A stretch of DNA of 64,000 nucleotides from Bacillus sp. FJAT-27916 (GCF_001183965.1 NZ_LFZV01000001.1:2779031-2843030); one strand, 5' to 3'. Positions 18,676 to 28,449 are shown, counted from the first letter of the stretch. The notes: a model not told the origin generated them from the letters alone. Made by a program: numbers and translations.

Positions 18676-19794
18676 TTATGCCTTATGCAGGTAATCGCTG
18701 ATAAGATTAACGGCAAATTCAATTGCTGCTTCATCAGGGTTCATTTTCGCATGATGAAGACCATACGGGGAATTAACACCAAGCCAGAACATAAAGCCTG
18801 GGATATCCTTGATCATATACCCAAAGTCTTCCCCTGTCATGGCCTCCTTGCACTCAACCAAGGAAGCTTCTTTATGCTCATGTACAAATGACATGAACTC
18901 CTTCGTGACGTTTTCTTCATTATAGACTTGATAATAAGATGCCCCAAAATCTATTTTGACCTGGCAATTGAAGGTAACCTCAGCACCCTTCGCCATTTGC
19001 TTAATCCTATCCCTGACTAATACCATCGCATCCTCTGACAAGGTTCGGATTGTTCCCTCAATACGGGAGGTTTCTGCAATGATATTCTGGACCGTTCCTC
19101 CCGTAATCTTCCCAATGGTTACAACAGCCGAATCCATCGGATTAATATTTCGAGAGACAATCGTTTGAAGCTGATTAACAAACTGACAAGAAGCTACTAC
19201 CATATCATTCGTCAAATGTGGATAAGCGGCATGACCGCCTTTACCGATAAAATCAAGATATAATTCTGATGTATTGGCAAAAAGCAGCCCCGGCTTCGTC
19301 GCGATTGTCCCAACTGGATATTCAGGCGCCACATGAAGCCCAAAGATCATCTCAGGCTTCCATCGTTTGAAGATATCCGTCTGAATCATTTCCTGCGCAC
19401 CGCCAGGTCCTTCTTCAGCTGGCTGGAACATAAAAAGGACATGATCATTAATAGGATTTTTTACAAGTTGGGTTAACACTCCTAGAGCAATGGTCATATG
19501 GAAATCGTGCCCGCAAGCATGCATCCTTCCTTCATGAAGAGAGGTGCAGGACAGACCTGTTTCCTCTTTAATCGGCAGCCCGTCTATGTCTGCTCGATAA
19601 CCAATTGTCCTTTTCGGGCTAAGTCCCTTGACGCGAACAAAGATACCTGTTTTCCACGTTTCCCATTCGACACTTTCCTGCGGAAGGCTTTTTATGTAAT
19701 CCAGTAAATAGGCCTGTGTTTTGAATTCCTGGAAGCCAAGTTCAGGTATTTGATGCAGGTCCCTCCGGATTTTAATCAGCTTATCCTTATCCAC
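18676..19794 (-). CDS. dapL: N-acetyldiaminopimelate deacetylase
   Basis: The M20 metallopeptidase-fold enzyme removes acetate from N-acetyl-LL-diaminopimelate in the acetylase branch of lysine/peptidoglycan synthesis. The 372 residues contain [14 protein letters not shown], the metal-site motif [11 protein letters not shown] (near 95-105), [12 protein letters not shown] and TGEDFGYM. The GTG at 19794 has GGTGG 7 nt upstream and yields the family length. It follows dapH in the same direction, with a hairpin between. It matches YkuR. Confidence 0.92.
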   Translation of the reverse strand: MDKDKLIKIRRDLHQIPELGFQEFKTQAYLLDYIKSLPQESVEWETWKTGIFVRVKGLSPKRTIGYRADIDGLPIKEETGLSCTSLHEGRMHACGHDFHMTIALGVLTQLVKNPINDHVLFMFQPAEEGPGGAQEMIQTDIFKRWKPEMIFGLHVAPEYPVGTIATKPGLLFANTSELYLDFIGKGGHAAYPHLTNDMVVASCQFVNQLQTIVSRNINPMDSAVVTIGKITGGTVQNIIAETSRIEGTIRTLSEDAMVLVRDRIKQMAKGAEVTFNCQVKIDFGASYYQVYNEENVTKEFMSFVHEHKEASLVECKEAMTGEDFGYMIKDIPGFMFWLGVNSPYGLHHAKMNPDEAAIEFAVNLISDYLHKA

Positions 19795-19826
19795 TCTTTC
19801 TCCACCTCGACTTTCATCTGAAAACA

Positions 19827-19850
19827 GGCGCGGAAAGTCATTTCCGCGCC
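19827..19850 (-). promoter_or_regulatory. Perfect GC-rich hairpin between dapH and dapL
   Basis: GGCGCGGAAA and TTTCCGCGCC form a 10-bp perfect stem with a 4-nt loop in the 69-nt gap between the genes, followed by TGTTTTC on the minus strand. It could lower dapL relative to dapH by partial termination or protect the dapH mRNA 3' end. Confidence 0.6.
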
Positions 19851-19863
19851 CTCTCATTCAGGA

Positions 19864-20574
19864 TTAGAGCTGTCGAAGCTCGTCCTTGATTTCAATTTTT
19901 GATTTTTCAACATCGTTGATATGTTTGATGACTTTCGCAGGAACACCTGCTACCACCGTATGGGCAGGTACATCCTCTACAACGATTGCACCAGCTGCGA
20001 CAACGGCTCCTTCGCCAACTCGAACACCTTCTAGAATGACAGCATTTGCCCCAACGAGAACATTATCCTCAATCACAACTGGGTTCGCAGAAGGTGGCTC
20101 GATTACACCAGCTAAGACAGAGCCTGCACCAATATGACAGTTCTTCCCTACTGTTGCACGTCCTCCAAGCACAGCGTTCATATCAATCATCGTTTTTTCG
20201 CCAATGCTGGCTCCGATATTGATGGAGGCACCCATCATGATAACAGCATTATCACCGATATGCACTTGGTCACGGATAATAGCACCAGGTTCAATACGGG
20301 CATTGATTCCTTTAAGATCTAAAAGAGGAATAGCAGAGTTGCGTCGGTCGTTCTCTACAACATAATCTTCAATCTTCTCTTTATTCTCTTCAAGTACTGG
20401 CTGGATTACAGACCATTCTCCGAAGACAACTCCAGTACTGCCGTTAATAAAGGCAGAAGCTTCGGGACCGAAATCAAGTCCTTCCAGCTGTCCTTTTATG
20501 TATACTTTCACCGGGGTTTTCTTCACACTATTTCCGATAAAAGAAATAATCTCATTAGCGTCCATCATTTTCAT
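19864..20574 (-). CDS. dapH: Tetrahydrodipicolinate N-acetyltransferase
   Basis: This enzyme transfers acetyl from acetyl-CoA to tetrahydrodipicolinate, the first step of the acetylase route to diaminopimelate. The 236 residues hold an N-terminal DapH domain and a left-handed beta-helix of hexapeptide repeats (from about residue 90), including [15 protein letters not shown] and [18 protein letters not shown]. The ending EIKDELRQL matches the B. subtilis YkuQ/DapH C-terminus. GAGG lies 7 nt before the ATG. Confidence 0.96.
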   Translation of the reverse strand: MKMMDANEIISFIGNSVKKTPVKVYIKGQLEGLDFGPEASAFINGSTGVVFGEWSVIQPVLEENKEKIEDYVVENDRRNSAIPLLDLKGINARIEPGAIIRDQVHIGDNAVIMMGASINIGASIGEKTMIDMNAVLGGRATVGKNCHIGAGSVLAGVIEPPSANPVVIEDNVLVGANAVILEGVRVGEGAVVAAGAIVVEDVPAHTVVAGVPAKVIKHINDVEKSKIEIKDELRQL

Positions 20575-20639
20575 GCTGATTCCTCATCTCCCACTACATA
20601 ATTTTCTTAACTTTAACAAACAAAAAAATGAAATTCAAG

Positions 20640-21530
20640 TCAATCCTTACATTTTGATTCAGCGGTCATCATCTGAAGCGCAAGGTCAACAAATGCCTTT
20701 ACCTGTCTAAGTTCTAATGACGCTTCACTGCAGACAATCCATGTTTTCCGGTCAACCGCCTGCCCGTCTTTATCAAACAAAGGAAGCTTATAATAGGAAG
20801 CATCCTCTTCCCTTAAGGAGATTCCCGGCAAGATGGCATATCCAATTCCATTCATCACCATCTGTTTACAGGTTTCGATTTGGTCGACTAAGATTGTCCG
20901 CGTCGGCGGAATACTATAATGACGAATCCACCAATTCTGGATTTCCCTATAATAGTTTGAATCACTCTTAAATAGAATAAAAGGTTTCTCCGTATCCATC
21001 GCGTCTGAAAGCTGGCTCAATTCTGTATCAACCAAAAATAAAGGATCATTAAATAACAGCTTCTTATATCCGCTCCAGTCTGGGCTCCCTCGCAAAATAC
21101 CAATATGAGCATTCCCATTGTATAAATTCTCGATCATTTCGCTACTCCAACCGGTTACAAGCGAGATTTTAACATTGGGATAGGCTGCTACATATTTCTT
21201 CAAAACCGAGGGAAGCCAGTACTGACCGGCGATAGAAGCGCTCGCAATCTTTAAGGTCCCTTGAACATCATGTGTAAGGGCATCCACTCTTTCGCGCGCC
21301 TTACTCTTTAACTTCAATGAATCCCGCGCATATTGAACGACAATCTCTCCCGCCTCTGTCAGCATCATTCCCTTTGGAGAACGGATAAAAAGAGCGGTAC
21401 CCCACTCTCTTTCAATCGATTGAAGGCGCTGAGACAAAGCCGGCTGGGAGACAAACATTCTTTCAGCCGTCCTTCTCAAATTCAATTCTTCTGCCAATGT
21501 GTCCAATAGTTCAAAATCGGTTATCATCAT
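20640..21530 (-). CDS. ccpC: LysR-family regulator CcpC
   Basis: A 296-residue LysR-type regulator. In B. subtilis CcpC represses the TCA genes citB and citZ and responds to citrate. Visible: the winged helix-turn-helix with RTAERMFVSQPALSQRLQSIE (residues 19-39, quoted family pattern), then the periplasmic-binding-like effector domain with ASASIAGQYWLPSVLKKY and VDQIETCKQMVMNGIGYAIL. The last two segments are close to B. subtilis CcpC. Location near dapH and darB agrees. Confidence 0.9.
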   Translation of the reverse strand: MMITDFELLDTLAEELNLRRTAERMFVSQPALSQRLQSIEREWGTALFIRSPKGMMLTEAGEIVVQYARDSLKLKSKARERVDALTHDVQGTLKIASASIAGQYWLPSVLKKYVAAYPNVKISLVTGWSSEMIENLYNGNAHIGILRGSPDWSGYKKLLFNDPLFLVDTELSQLSDAMDTEKPFILFKSDSNYYREIQNWWIRHYSIPPTRTILVDQIETCKQMVMNGIGYAILPGISLREEDASYYKLPLFDKDGQAVDRKTWIVCSEASLELRQVKAFVDLALQMMTAESKCKD

Positions 21531-21608
21531 TCGGTTCCCTCACTGCTCTATATCCTTTAATCGAACGCACAGTTTATTGTACCTTCTAACCTCAGGTAAC
21601 CGCAAACA

Positions 21609-23120
21609 TTAACCACGTGATTCTTCGACTTCTTTTCTTGGCATGAAAAGGATAAGAATGAGCGCACAAAGCGCAAGGATAAAGACTCCTGTATAAACGT
21701 ATCCCAAGGCATGCGTCAGTCCGCTTTGCAGCTGGCTCAATTTTTCCGGAGCCAATGTACTGCGTACTTCAGCACTTAACAATTCATTTACGGAATTGAG
21801 ATCAAGCTTCTCACCCGAATAATCGTGACTTAGAAAATATGCCTGAAGGCGATTGTTAAGAATTCCTCCCAGCACGGCCGCTCCAACAGTATTACCAAGA
21901 TTCCTCATAAACATATTGGCCGCTGTTGCCGCACCGCGGCTCTCCCATTCCACCGTGGACTGAATGGAAACGATGAAGGCTGTACTTGTCAAGCCCATTC
22001 CAGCGCCAGTCAAGAACGATCCAAATGCTGCTAAGAAAGGATTTGGAAGAGAGGGAAGAAGCATAAATATCGTTCCTCCAAACACAAGAAAGACACCGCC
22101 AAGGATACACGTTTTTCTGTACCCAATCTTTAAAAGCAGGTAACCAGATGCCGTAGAGGCAATTGGCCATCCGATTGACATGACTGTCAATGTAAACCCT
22201 GCAATCGTGGGTGAAAGCCCCATTACACCTTGAACAAAGGCAGGCAGATAGCTTGAGATTCCGATTAAAATCATCCCAGTCAAAAGAGAGGTTAAATTAG
22301 CAATGAGAATGGGACGGATTCTCCAAACAGCAAACGGCATCACCGGCTCCTCAAATCGATTCTCATGTCTAACGAACAAATAAAACAACAGAGCGATAAT
22401 CCCTATGTACAGAAAACTTTGCGAAGACAGCCAGTCAAAGCGGATGCCACCTTCCACAAACACATACATAGAAAGCGTAATAGAGCCTGTAATCAGCGCT
22501 GCACCCAAATAATCAATTTTATGCTTTTTCCGCTTTACTTCCTCATGGAAGAAGAAGACTAAACCGCATACGGCCAGAAGTCCAAGGGGAATATTGATCC
22601 AGAAAATCCAGCTCCAAGAGGAATACTGAACAAAAAAGCCACCAAGGGCAGGTCCTAGAATCGCGGAGATTCCCCATACGCTTGATAAATATCCTTGAAT
22701 CTTTGCCCGCTCTTCTCGCGAGTAAATATCACCTACCACTGTCATGGCAATGGGCGTAACCGCTCCAGCTCCAAACCCTTGAATGAGCCTGAAGAAAATC
22801 AGACTTTGCATTGACCAGGCAAAACCGGCAAAGAGAGACCCAATCATAAAGACAGAGATTCCAAACAACAATACAGGCTTACGGCCAAATAAGTCAGCCA
22901 GTTTTCCATAGATGAGCACTGTTACCGTATTCATGAGCAGATAGGCTGAAAATACCCAGCTGTATAGTGAAAATCCCCCTAGCTCGCCGACAATCTCCGG
23001 TAAGGCCGTTGAAACGATTGTTCCCTCAACAGCACTCATAAAGGTTGCCAGAATAATGGAAATAAGAACGAGCGGGCGGTTCGTTTTTCTTTTCTTACTA
23101 TTCGTTTTTTTCGTCTCCAA
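21609..23120 (-). CDS. MFS drug efflux transporter (DHA2, 14-helix type)
   Basis: A 503-residue proton-antiport efflux protein. Motif A appears as GKLADLFGRKP near residues 72-82, the antiporter motif C region as GISAILGPALGG near 150-160, and motif D1 near the N-terminus as FMSAVEGTIVSTALPEI. About 14 hydrophobic segments with a short cytoplasmic N-terminus rich in Lys. The start codon is TTG, with AAGGGGG 7 nt upstream. Lies between ccpC and darB without an adjacent drug-type regulator. The substrate is unknown. Confidence 0.85.
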   Translation of the reverse strand: METKKTNSKKRKTNRPLVLISIILATFMSAVEGTIVSTALPEIVGELGGFSLYSWVFSAYLLMNTVTVLIYGKLADLFGRKPVLLFGISVFMIGSLFAGFAWSMQSLIFFRLIQGFGAGAVTPIAMTVVGDIYSREERAKIQGYLSSVWGISAILGPALGGFFVQYSSWSWIFWINIPLGLLAVCGLVFFFHEEVKRKKHKIDYLGAALITGSITLSMYVFVEGGIRFDWLSSQSFLYIGIIALLFYLFVRHENRFEEPVMPFAVWRIRPILIANLTSLLTGMILIGISSYLPAFVQGVMGLSPTIAGFTLTVMSIGWPIASTASGYLLLKIGYRKTCILGGVFLVFGGTIFMLLPSLPNPFLAAFGSFLTGAGMGLTSTAFIVSIQSTVEWESRGAATAANMFMRNLGNTVGAAVLGGILNNRLQAYFLSHDYSGEKLDLNSVNELLSAEVRSTLAPEKLSQLQSGLTHALGYVYTGVFILALCALILILFMPRKEVEESRG

Positions 23121-23204
23121 AACAGAACCCCCTTAAAAACCATTGTATCCAAAACGAGGAATCCAAGAAAGTCCCTTCCCTGTATATTCCTTCAGAAAGA
23201 TAAG

Positions 23205-23230
23205 AAAAAGCCTCCTAACGATGGAGGCTC
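23205..23230 (-). terminator. Terminator of darB
   Basis: Minus-strand AGCCTCC/GGAGGCT stem with a 7-nt loop followed by TTTTTCTT. Confidence 0.85.
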
Positions 23231-23234
23231 TTCA

Positions 23235-23681
23235 TTAATTGTATTTCATTTTCTTCACCAATCGGTTTACTTGCTTTAAAATCTGTCTTCGCGTTAGAAT
23301 TCCTGCAAATGTCCCTTTATTCTCCACCACACATATAAACGGATGATCGATTAACAATTCCAATGCTTCCTCAATGGCATCGTTCACATCAAGACATGGA
23401 ATGTCACCGTTCATCACATCCTCAACCTTAATCTGGTCAAGCTTCTCAAACTCAATTCGCTCAAGTCCCATTATGACATCCATAATTTTGGGTGTACTAA
23501 TCAAGCCCTGAAGCTTAAATGTATGGTCGAGAACAGGTATGGCCGTATACCCGCTTCTTGTCAGGACAAGAAGGGCATGTTCGAGATTATTACCCTTTTG
23601 GACATGTGCCACACGTTCAGACGATATCATCAAATCTTTGACAGCCAGTTCAAACCCATCTAATTTTTGTATTTCCAACAT
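23235..23681 (-). CDS. darB: CBS-domain c-di-AMP-binding protein DarB (YkuL/CbpB)
   Basis: A 148-residue protein made of two CBS domains (about 12-70 and 85-140). In B. subtilis DarB binds cyclic di-AMP and, when free, stimulates the ppGpp synthetase Rel and pyruvate carboxylase. Strongly conserved segments here are VAHVQKGNNLEHALLVLTRSG and GLERIEFEKLDQI (family pattern). It is probably a single-gene unit, ending at its own terminator. The name rests on these matches and on position near ccpC and ykuJ. Confidence 0.92.
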   Translation of the reverse strand: MLEIQKLDGFELAVKDLMISSERVAHVQKGNNLEHALLVLTRSGYTAIPVLDHTFKLQGLISTPKIMDVIMGLERIEFEKLDQIKVEDVMNGDIPCLDVNDAIEEALELLIDHPFICVVENKGTFAGILTRRQILKQVNRLVKKMKYN

Positions 23682-23788
23682 GGAAAAGAACCCCTTTATC
23701 TAGTCATCCATCATTAGCAGATGCTATTCTTGGCGGTGTTTTTTATGATTTTAGTGGCAGCATCCTTTTATGATGTTCATCGATCTAA

Positions 23789-24028
23789 TTAGCTGTAGAT
23801 TAACTCAAAAATCTCAATAGCGATCATATCAATATTATCAAATTGATATTTCAAAGTCTTCCCTTTGTCTTGGAAAATTTCCAACTCAAATGTTTCTGTT
23901 TTATCAAAGAAAGTGACTTGGCATTTCACCTGGCCTTCAACTTCAAACACACGTTGTGCTGTATCAGATACTTTCGCTTGCTCTTGCAAATTTTTTAATC
24001 GTGTAAGAATTCCTTGTAAACGTGACAT
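23789..24028 (-). CDS. ykuJ: YkuJ family protein
   Basis: A 79-residue protein of the YkuJ/DUF1797 family, with a helical N-terminus (LQGILTRLKNLQEQA), a beta-rich middle and the conserved ending YQFDNIDMIAIEIFEL. Function unknown. Neighbour of darB as in B. subtilis. The 311-nt stretch upstream (24029-24339) contains only the divergent promoter regions of this gene and the next; I see no other gene there. Confidence 0.9.
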   Translation of the reverse strand: MSRLQGILTRLKNLQEQAKVSDTAQRVFEVEGQVKCQVTFFDKTETFELEIFQDKGKTLKYQFDNIDMIAIEIFELIYS

Positions 24029-24339
24029 ATTTAATATATGCTCCTTTCGTGACTACCAACAAATAGTTTCTCTTAGGTATCCATCATTTATAGGATAGTG
24101 GAATAAGCCTTAATTGTACACCAAAAGTCTTTACTTATTCTTTGCCATTTATGTCAATGTGTTACCCAATTTAAGAGACTTACCCATTTTAACATAAAAA
24201 CAATGGGATAAAAATTCCACTCACCTATTTTTTCATCCGGAATTTTTTGGTCAGATTCTTTCATATACCCCAAAGCCCTCTTTTCCATGTTACGATAAGC
24301 AAAGAGTAAAACGATGATTATAGAAAGGGGTTGAGCGTA

Positions 24340-24570
24340 GTGGAACCCATCCTATTCTTTACACAGCCCGGATGCCCGCCATGCGCCTTTGCAAAAAATT
24401 ATTTTGATGAACACGGCATTGCCTATACATTACTTGATATCAAGAAGGATGCCAAAGCTCGAAAGACATTAATGAATCAATATGATTCCTATTCGACGCC
24501 TACCTTCGTCATTAATGGAGAAGTCATCATCGGCTTCGATCAAGAGCGGATTACCAAGGCGCTCGGTTAA
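24340..24570 (+). CDS. Glutaredoxin/NrdH-like thiol-disulfide protein
   Basis: A 76-residue thioredoxin-fold protein with a CPPC active site at the expected N-terminal position (FFTQPGCPPCAFAKNYF), the cis-Pro segment STPTFVI, and the GFD ending of glutaredoxins. It probably reduces protein disulfides or supports ribonucleotide reductase; no partner gene is adjacent. The GTG at 24340 is preferred because AAAGGGG lies 9 nt upstream; the TTG three codons earlier touches it. Confidence 0.82.
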   Translation: MEPILFFTQPGCPPCAFAKNYFDEHGIAYTLLDIKKDAKARKTLMNQYDSYSTPTFVINGEVIIGFDQERITKALG

Positions 24571-24574
24571 TTGG

Positions 24575-24603
24575 AAAAGCCACTCTGATCTTAGAGTGGC
24601 TTT
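24575..24603 (+). terminator. Terminator after the glutaredoxin-like gene
   Basis: AAAGCCACTCT pairs with AGAGTGGCTTT around a 6-nt loop. The convergent next gene may use it too. Confidence 0.75.
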
Positions 24604-24622
24604 CATGGTCATACCTTATCAA

Positions 24623-25267
24623 TTATTCGACTGATATCCATCCTAAGGAAGCAAATGGTGTAACGGATGCGTATTTGATGAATCCAAGCACGATTCCCCA
24701 GATTCCGTCATCAGATTTAGTAACTTCTGATTGGTCGTTTTCACTCTTTTCAACCGTAGGATTATCACTTAATCCCTCGGGATCGAAGCTGATTTGATAG
24801 TCATCAATGGCCCATTCATTGTCTTTAAACGTCAGCCCAACGGCCTCATAATGTCCATCATAGCTTACAGGTCCTTCACTTGATTCTTCAAACCATTCAT
24901 ACACATACCATTTATCCCGCTCTGTGTCATAGCCAAGCTTTGTGTTTTCATCATATGTAAAGAAAGGGATATAATAAAGGGCAAAATCAGTCCCGTAGGC
25001 AAGATATCCTTCCCCATCCATATTCTCCTTCACATTCATCTCAATAAAATCCTTTGTGTATTCCTTCGTAAAGTAACGCCCAAGGGATTCTTCTATCTCT
25101 TCCATGCTTCTTGGGTTTTCAGTTATGGCTAATTGGGCATCAAAAGCTTCCTGCAGGAAACGAAAGGCTTCCTCCTCACTTAATGGCCTGTCCGCTTTTA
25201 CATTCAAAAGAGGAAAGACGATGAATATGGCTAAAGACGCAAGAAACGTTCGCAAAAGATGCTTCAT
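24623..25267 (-). CDS. Secreted protein of unknown function
   Basis: A 214-residue protein with an N-terminal signal peptide (MKHLLRTFLASLAIFIVF), a likely cleavage site after VKA near residue 25, an acidic extracellular part, and a weakly hydrophobic segment near the C-terminus (GIWGIVLGFIKYASVTPF). There is no lipobox. The general plan resembles small secreted Bacillus proteins such as DUF3993, but I cannot confirm the family. AGGAGG is 7 nt before the ATG. Confidence 0.7.
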   Translation of the reverse strand: MKHLLRTFLASLAIFIVFPLLNVKADRPLSEEEAFRFLQEAFDAQLAITENPRSMEEIEESLGRYFTKEYTKDFIEMNVKENMDGEGYLAYGTDFALYYIPFFTYDENTKLGYDTERDKWYVYEWFEESSEGPVSYDGHYEAVGLTFKDNEWAIDDYQISFDPEGLSDNPTVEKSENDQSEVTKSDDGIWGIVLGFIKYASVTPFASLGWISVE

Positions 25268-25381
25268 TCTTCATCCTCCTATAGTGTAGGAATTTGTTCG
25301 TATAATTAGGCTATTCCCCATTTATGAAGACCTTACACTTTTCATTAGAAAAAGATAGAAAACCCTTTCCTGCACCCTAAA

Positions 25382-26146
25382 TCAGAAAGTATATTGCCGC
25401 AAATGTGATCCCCCATCCATCGAAATGCACTCTCCATTTATATATTGCGCCTGGTCCATAAAAAGGAAACAGGCAAGTTCAGCAATCTCTTCAGGTGTTC
25501 CAAGACGGCCAAGCGGGACATGCTCAATCGTCCTTTTTTCCGCCTCTTCAGATTGAAACAGTTTCCCCGCTCCTCCTGTACGCTCGATTGGACCCTGTGC
25601 AATGGCGTTAACTCTTATACCATATTTCCGCCCCCATTCTACAGCCAATGTTCTTGTCATAGCGAGTACACCTGCTTTAGCCGAAGCAGAATGAACGACA
25701 TGCGGTGCTGCATCCCAAGCATAAGTCGCAATCATATTCGTGATAGATCCTTTTATCTGATGGTCAATCCAGTATCTTCCGACAGCACTGCTGCAATAAA
25801 AGGTCCCATTTAACACAATATCAATAACAGCCTTCCACCCATTAGGAGATAAATCCTCTGATGGACAGATAAAATTCCCCGCTGCGTTATTGATCAGGAA
25901 ATCCACAGTCCCAAAGGTACGCACGGTCTCTTGTACCATTTCGTTTACATCCTCCACCAGGCGGACGTCCATTTGAATGGTCAAGAGTTCTCCTTCTTTA
26001 GCGGCGATTTCTGCCTTTGCTGACTCCAGTCTTTCATGGTTTCTTCCCGTGATGACCACCTTCGCCCCTTCCGAGATGAATTTCTTTGCCATGGCTAAAC
26101 CCATCCCGCTTGAACCGCCGGTAATGATAACTACCTTCCCCTTCAT
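25382..26146 (-). CDS. fadH: 2,4-dienoyl-CoA reductase (SDR type)
   Basis: An NADPH-dependent short-chain reductase for breakdown of unsaturated fatty acids (YkuF in B. subtilis). 254 residues: TGGSSGMG cofactor loop, NNAAGN, and the substrate-site region. The usual SDR YxxxK is replaced by HSASAKAG, while a Tyr sits earlier in IATYAW. That is the active-site arrangement of mitochondrial-type dienoyl-CoA reductases, supporting the specific call over a generic SDR. Located two genes from ykuE as in B. subtilis. Confidence 0.88.
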   Translation of the reverse strand: MKGKVVIITGGSSGMGLAMAKKFISEGAKVVITGRNHERLESAKAEIAAKEGELLTIQMDVRLVEDVNEMVQETVRTFGTVDFLINNAAGNFICPSEDLSPNGWKAVIDIVLNGTFYCSSAVGRYWIDHQIKGSITNMIATYAWDAAPHVVHSASAKAGVLAMTRTLAVEWGRKYGIRVNAIAQGPIERTGGAGKLFQSEEAEKRTIEHVPLGRLGTPEEIAELACFLFMDQAQYINGECISMDGGSHLRQYTF

Positions 26147-26354
26147 CCTATCCCTCCATTATTAAGAATATTCAATTAATTTTACCACATTTACATCCAA
26201 ATAATGTAAGTTAATAAAATTCTAAATTCCCGGCATAGATGAGCAATAGCTCTATTTATCTATTGACCTTCAAGGAAACAAAAAAAAACAGACGAATAAC
26301 CAAATGGTCACCCGTCTGTTGGACTAATCGTATTTAAGGGAATTTCCCAATCAC

Positions 26355-26570
26355 CTAAGAAGCTTTAATCATCTCATTAAATTTTGATAATGTGCTGATC
26401 AATGTCTGCTTCTTATGAATCCCTTTCCCGTTAACCTTTATACCATTTAACACAATAAATACTCGGCCTGTCTTGCCGTTCTGTTTAAAACCATAAATGT
26501 ATACTTTAATCATCCCGAATTTTGAAGGAATATACAACATTTCATATTGCTTGCTTTTGCTTTTATTCAT
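26355..26570 (-). CDS. Small basic protein of unknown function
   Basis: A 71-residue Lys-rich protein with predicted beta content (MIKVYIYGFKQNGKTGRVFIVLNGI) and no membrane segment. The ATG at 26570 has GAGG 9 nt upstream; an earlier ATG overlaps the site. I do not recognise a family. It stands alone between fadH and ykuE. A hairpin with an A8 run near 26279-26320 lies downstream and could terminate it. Confidence 0.5.
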   Translation of the reverse strand: MNKSKSKQYEMLYIPSKFGMIKVYIYGFKQNGKTGRVFIVLNGIKVNGKGIHKKQTLISTLSKFNEMIKAS

Positions 26571-26794
26571 TTTCAACATCCTCATCTTTTAGACTTCGGG
26601 AAATGTACGTTGATGATTAGCCTTCCACATGAAAAGCATAAGGGTTATTATTATAGTTTACCTTAAACCATCCTAATTTACCATAGATTGAGAGAAAGTC
26701 CTTCCTGCATTCGAATTACTTAACAAACCAAAGCCCTGCATGATAGGATGGGAAAGAATATAAAAAGCAAAATTGCAAAGAAAAGGGAAATACC

Positions 26795-27679
26795 ATGAAA
26801 ACACTTTCAAGACGTTCTTTTCTAAAAAAAGGGGCGCTATATGGAGTTACCCTGCTCACTTCATTAGCGGGGGGAAGATACTATATGAAGGAAGTAGAAC
26901 CTGATTGGGTTGAAATCAACCAGTATACATATTCGCATCTTCTGATTCCTCCTTCATTTAACCAAACCCGTATCGTCCAATTTAATGACACCCACATCGG
27001 ATTTCAATATGACTTGACTGATCTAAAAAAGACCGTTCAAACTATTAACGATTTCAAGCCAGATTTAATTTGCTTTGCAGGGGATTTACTTGACAATCCG
27101 GATGAATATAGTGTCCCCTCAGAATTATATAGCCTTCTAAACTCTTTGAAAGCTCCTCTCGGAAAATACGCTGTCTACGGGAATCATGACCATGGAGGTT
27201 ATGGAACAGAGCTTTATGAACAAACGATGGACAAATGCGGCTTTAAAGTACTAAAGAATGCTTCTGATATCGTTCAAAAGAACGGGGAAAGCATGCTGAT
27301 TGCCGGTGTAGACGATTCTAGTCTTGGTGCACCAGATATCGCCCAAGCACTCTCTGGGAAACCAAGAAACCTGTTTACCCTTCTTTTATCCCATGCCCCA
27401 GATTATGCGAACGAAGCCGCTCGCTACCCCGTTCATTTGCAATTGAGCGGTCACAGCCACGGGGGACAAGTACAGATTCCCTTGGTAGGTCCATTGATTA
27501 CACCGCCGCACGCTAAGGAATACAATGAAGGATTATACGAATTAAGCGATTCCTTCTCCCTCTATGTTAACCGAGGGTTAGGAACTACCAGGATTCCTTA
27601 CCGTCTGCTATGCAGGCCTGAGATTACTGTCTTTGACCTTTATCATGGCGAAGCCGGCATGCAGCCCTCCGAGACATGA
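26795..27679 (+). CDS. ykuE: Tat-exported metallophosphoesterase YkuE
   Basis: A 294-residue calcineurin-like phosphoesterase with a twin-arginine signal (LSRRSFLKKGALYG near residues 4-17). Metal-binding motifs are visible: NDTHIG, GDLLDN, YGNHDHGG and SGHSHGGQ. In B. subtilis YkuE is exported by the TatAyCy pathway and sits at the cell wall. The substrate is not settled. AAAGGGA is about 7 nt before the ATG. Confidence 0.92.
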   Translation: MKTLSRRSFLKKGALYGVTLLTSLAGGRYYMKEVEPDWVEINQYTYSHLLIPPSFNQTRIVQFNDTHIGFQYDLTDLKKTVQTINDFKPDLICFAGDLLDNPDEYSVPSELYSLLNSLKAPLGKYAVYGNHDHGGYGTELYEQTMDKCGFKVLKNASDIVQKNGESMLIAGVDDSSLGAPDIAQALSGKPRNLFTLLLSHAPDYANEAARYPVHLQLSGHSHGGQVQIPLVGPLITPPHAKEYNEGLYELSDSFSLYVNRGLGTTRIPYRLLCRPEITVFDLYHGEAGMQPSET

Positions 27680-27683
27680 AACA

Positions 27684-27706
27684 GCAGGCGTTTCTAAAAC
27701 GCCTGC
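27684..27706. terminator. Hairpin between ykuE and the fluoride channel genes
   Basis: A 10-bp perfect stem GCAGGCGTTT/AAACGCCTGC with a 3-nt loop lies between convergent genes. T-runs are short, so termination strength is uncertain. Confidence 0.6.
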
Positions 27707-27709
27707 CTA

Positions 27710-28066
27710 TTATTTGAATGCTTGGCCCAGCCAATAGGCGGTCATACACAGCATCACCGACCCAAGCAAGGACAAGAGAAGATAAACAGTAAGCGTGCTT
27801 AGCCTCTTCTCCTTCCAAAGCTGAACTGTTTCCACACTAAAGGTTGAGAAGGTTGTGAATGCACCTAAACATCCGGTAAAGATCAATCTGCCTTCTGGAG
27901 ATGCTGCATTCAACCCAATCCCGGCCATGAGTCCAATTAAGAAGGAACCGGATAAATTAATGAACAGCACTGCTGAAGGAAAGATAGAGGTTCTCCCTTT
28001 CATCCCTTCTGTTATTGCATATCGTATGAACGTGCCAATGAATCCTCCTAACATAACTGAAATCAT
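27710..28066 (-). CDS. crcB2: Fluoride channel subunit FluC/CrcB (second gene)
   Basis: A 118-residue membrane protein with four helices of the CrcB/Fluc family, which exports fluoride as a dual-topology dimer. Typical residues: GGFIGTFIRY, a conserved Asn in VLFINLSGSFLIG, and GCLGAFTTFSTFSVE. Its ATG overlaps the end of the upstream paralogue by 4 nt, so the pair probably forms a heterodimer made by coupled translation. Confidence 0.9.
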   Translation of the reverse strand: MISVMLGGFIGTFIRYAITEGMKGRTSIFPSAVLFINLSGSFLIGLMAGIGLNAASPEGRLIFTGCLGAFTTFSTFSVETVQLWKEKRLSTLTVYLLLSLLGSVMLCMTAYWLGQAFK

Positions 28067-28449
28067 TTGACTACCCCCCTGCCTTTACGAAGTAAGGCAG
28101 CCGCCGCCAGCCCGCATAAGGCCATGCCGACCCCAATGAATAAGGTAAGCATCATATATAGAAGTGCAGCTGCAGGATCTGTATCCAAAAGTCTGACCGT
28201 CTCCAGGGCATATGTACTCATTGTGGTGAATCCGCCGCATAATCCGGTTCCCAGGAAAAGTTTTAAATTCGAAAATCTCTCGTCCCTAAATAAGGAAAAG
28301 GTCAAAAAGGCTAAAATAAAAGAGCCGATACTATTAATCAGAAATGTCGCCAAGGGGAAAACTGTATAAGGGATGATCTCATTCATTCCGTACCGAAGGC
28401 ATGCGCCTATCGCTCCGCCCAGAGACGCTAGTAGACCATTCTTCATCAT
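28063..28449 (-). CDS. crcB1: Fluoride channel subunit FluC/CrcB (first gene)
   Basis: A 128-residue CrcB/Fluc paralogue with four helices, GGAIGACLRYG, the conserved Asn in FLINSIGSFILA, and GTGLCGGFTTMSTYALE. The ATG at 28449 is chosen with weak AAGTGAG 8 nt upstream; a GTG at 28458 is possible. The upstream region shows no fluoride riboswitch pattern. Confidence 0.88.
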   Translation of the reverse strand: MMKNGLLASLGGAIGACLRYGMNEIIPYTVFPLATFLINSIGSFILAFLTFSLFRDERFSNLKLFLGTGLCGGFTTMSTYALETVRLLDTDPAAALLYMMLTLFIGVGMALCGLAAAALLRKGRGVVK

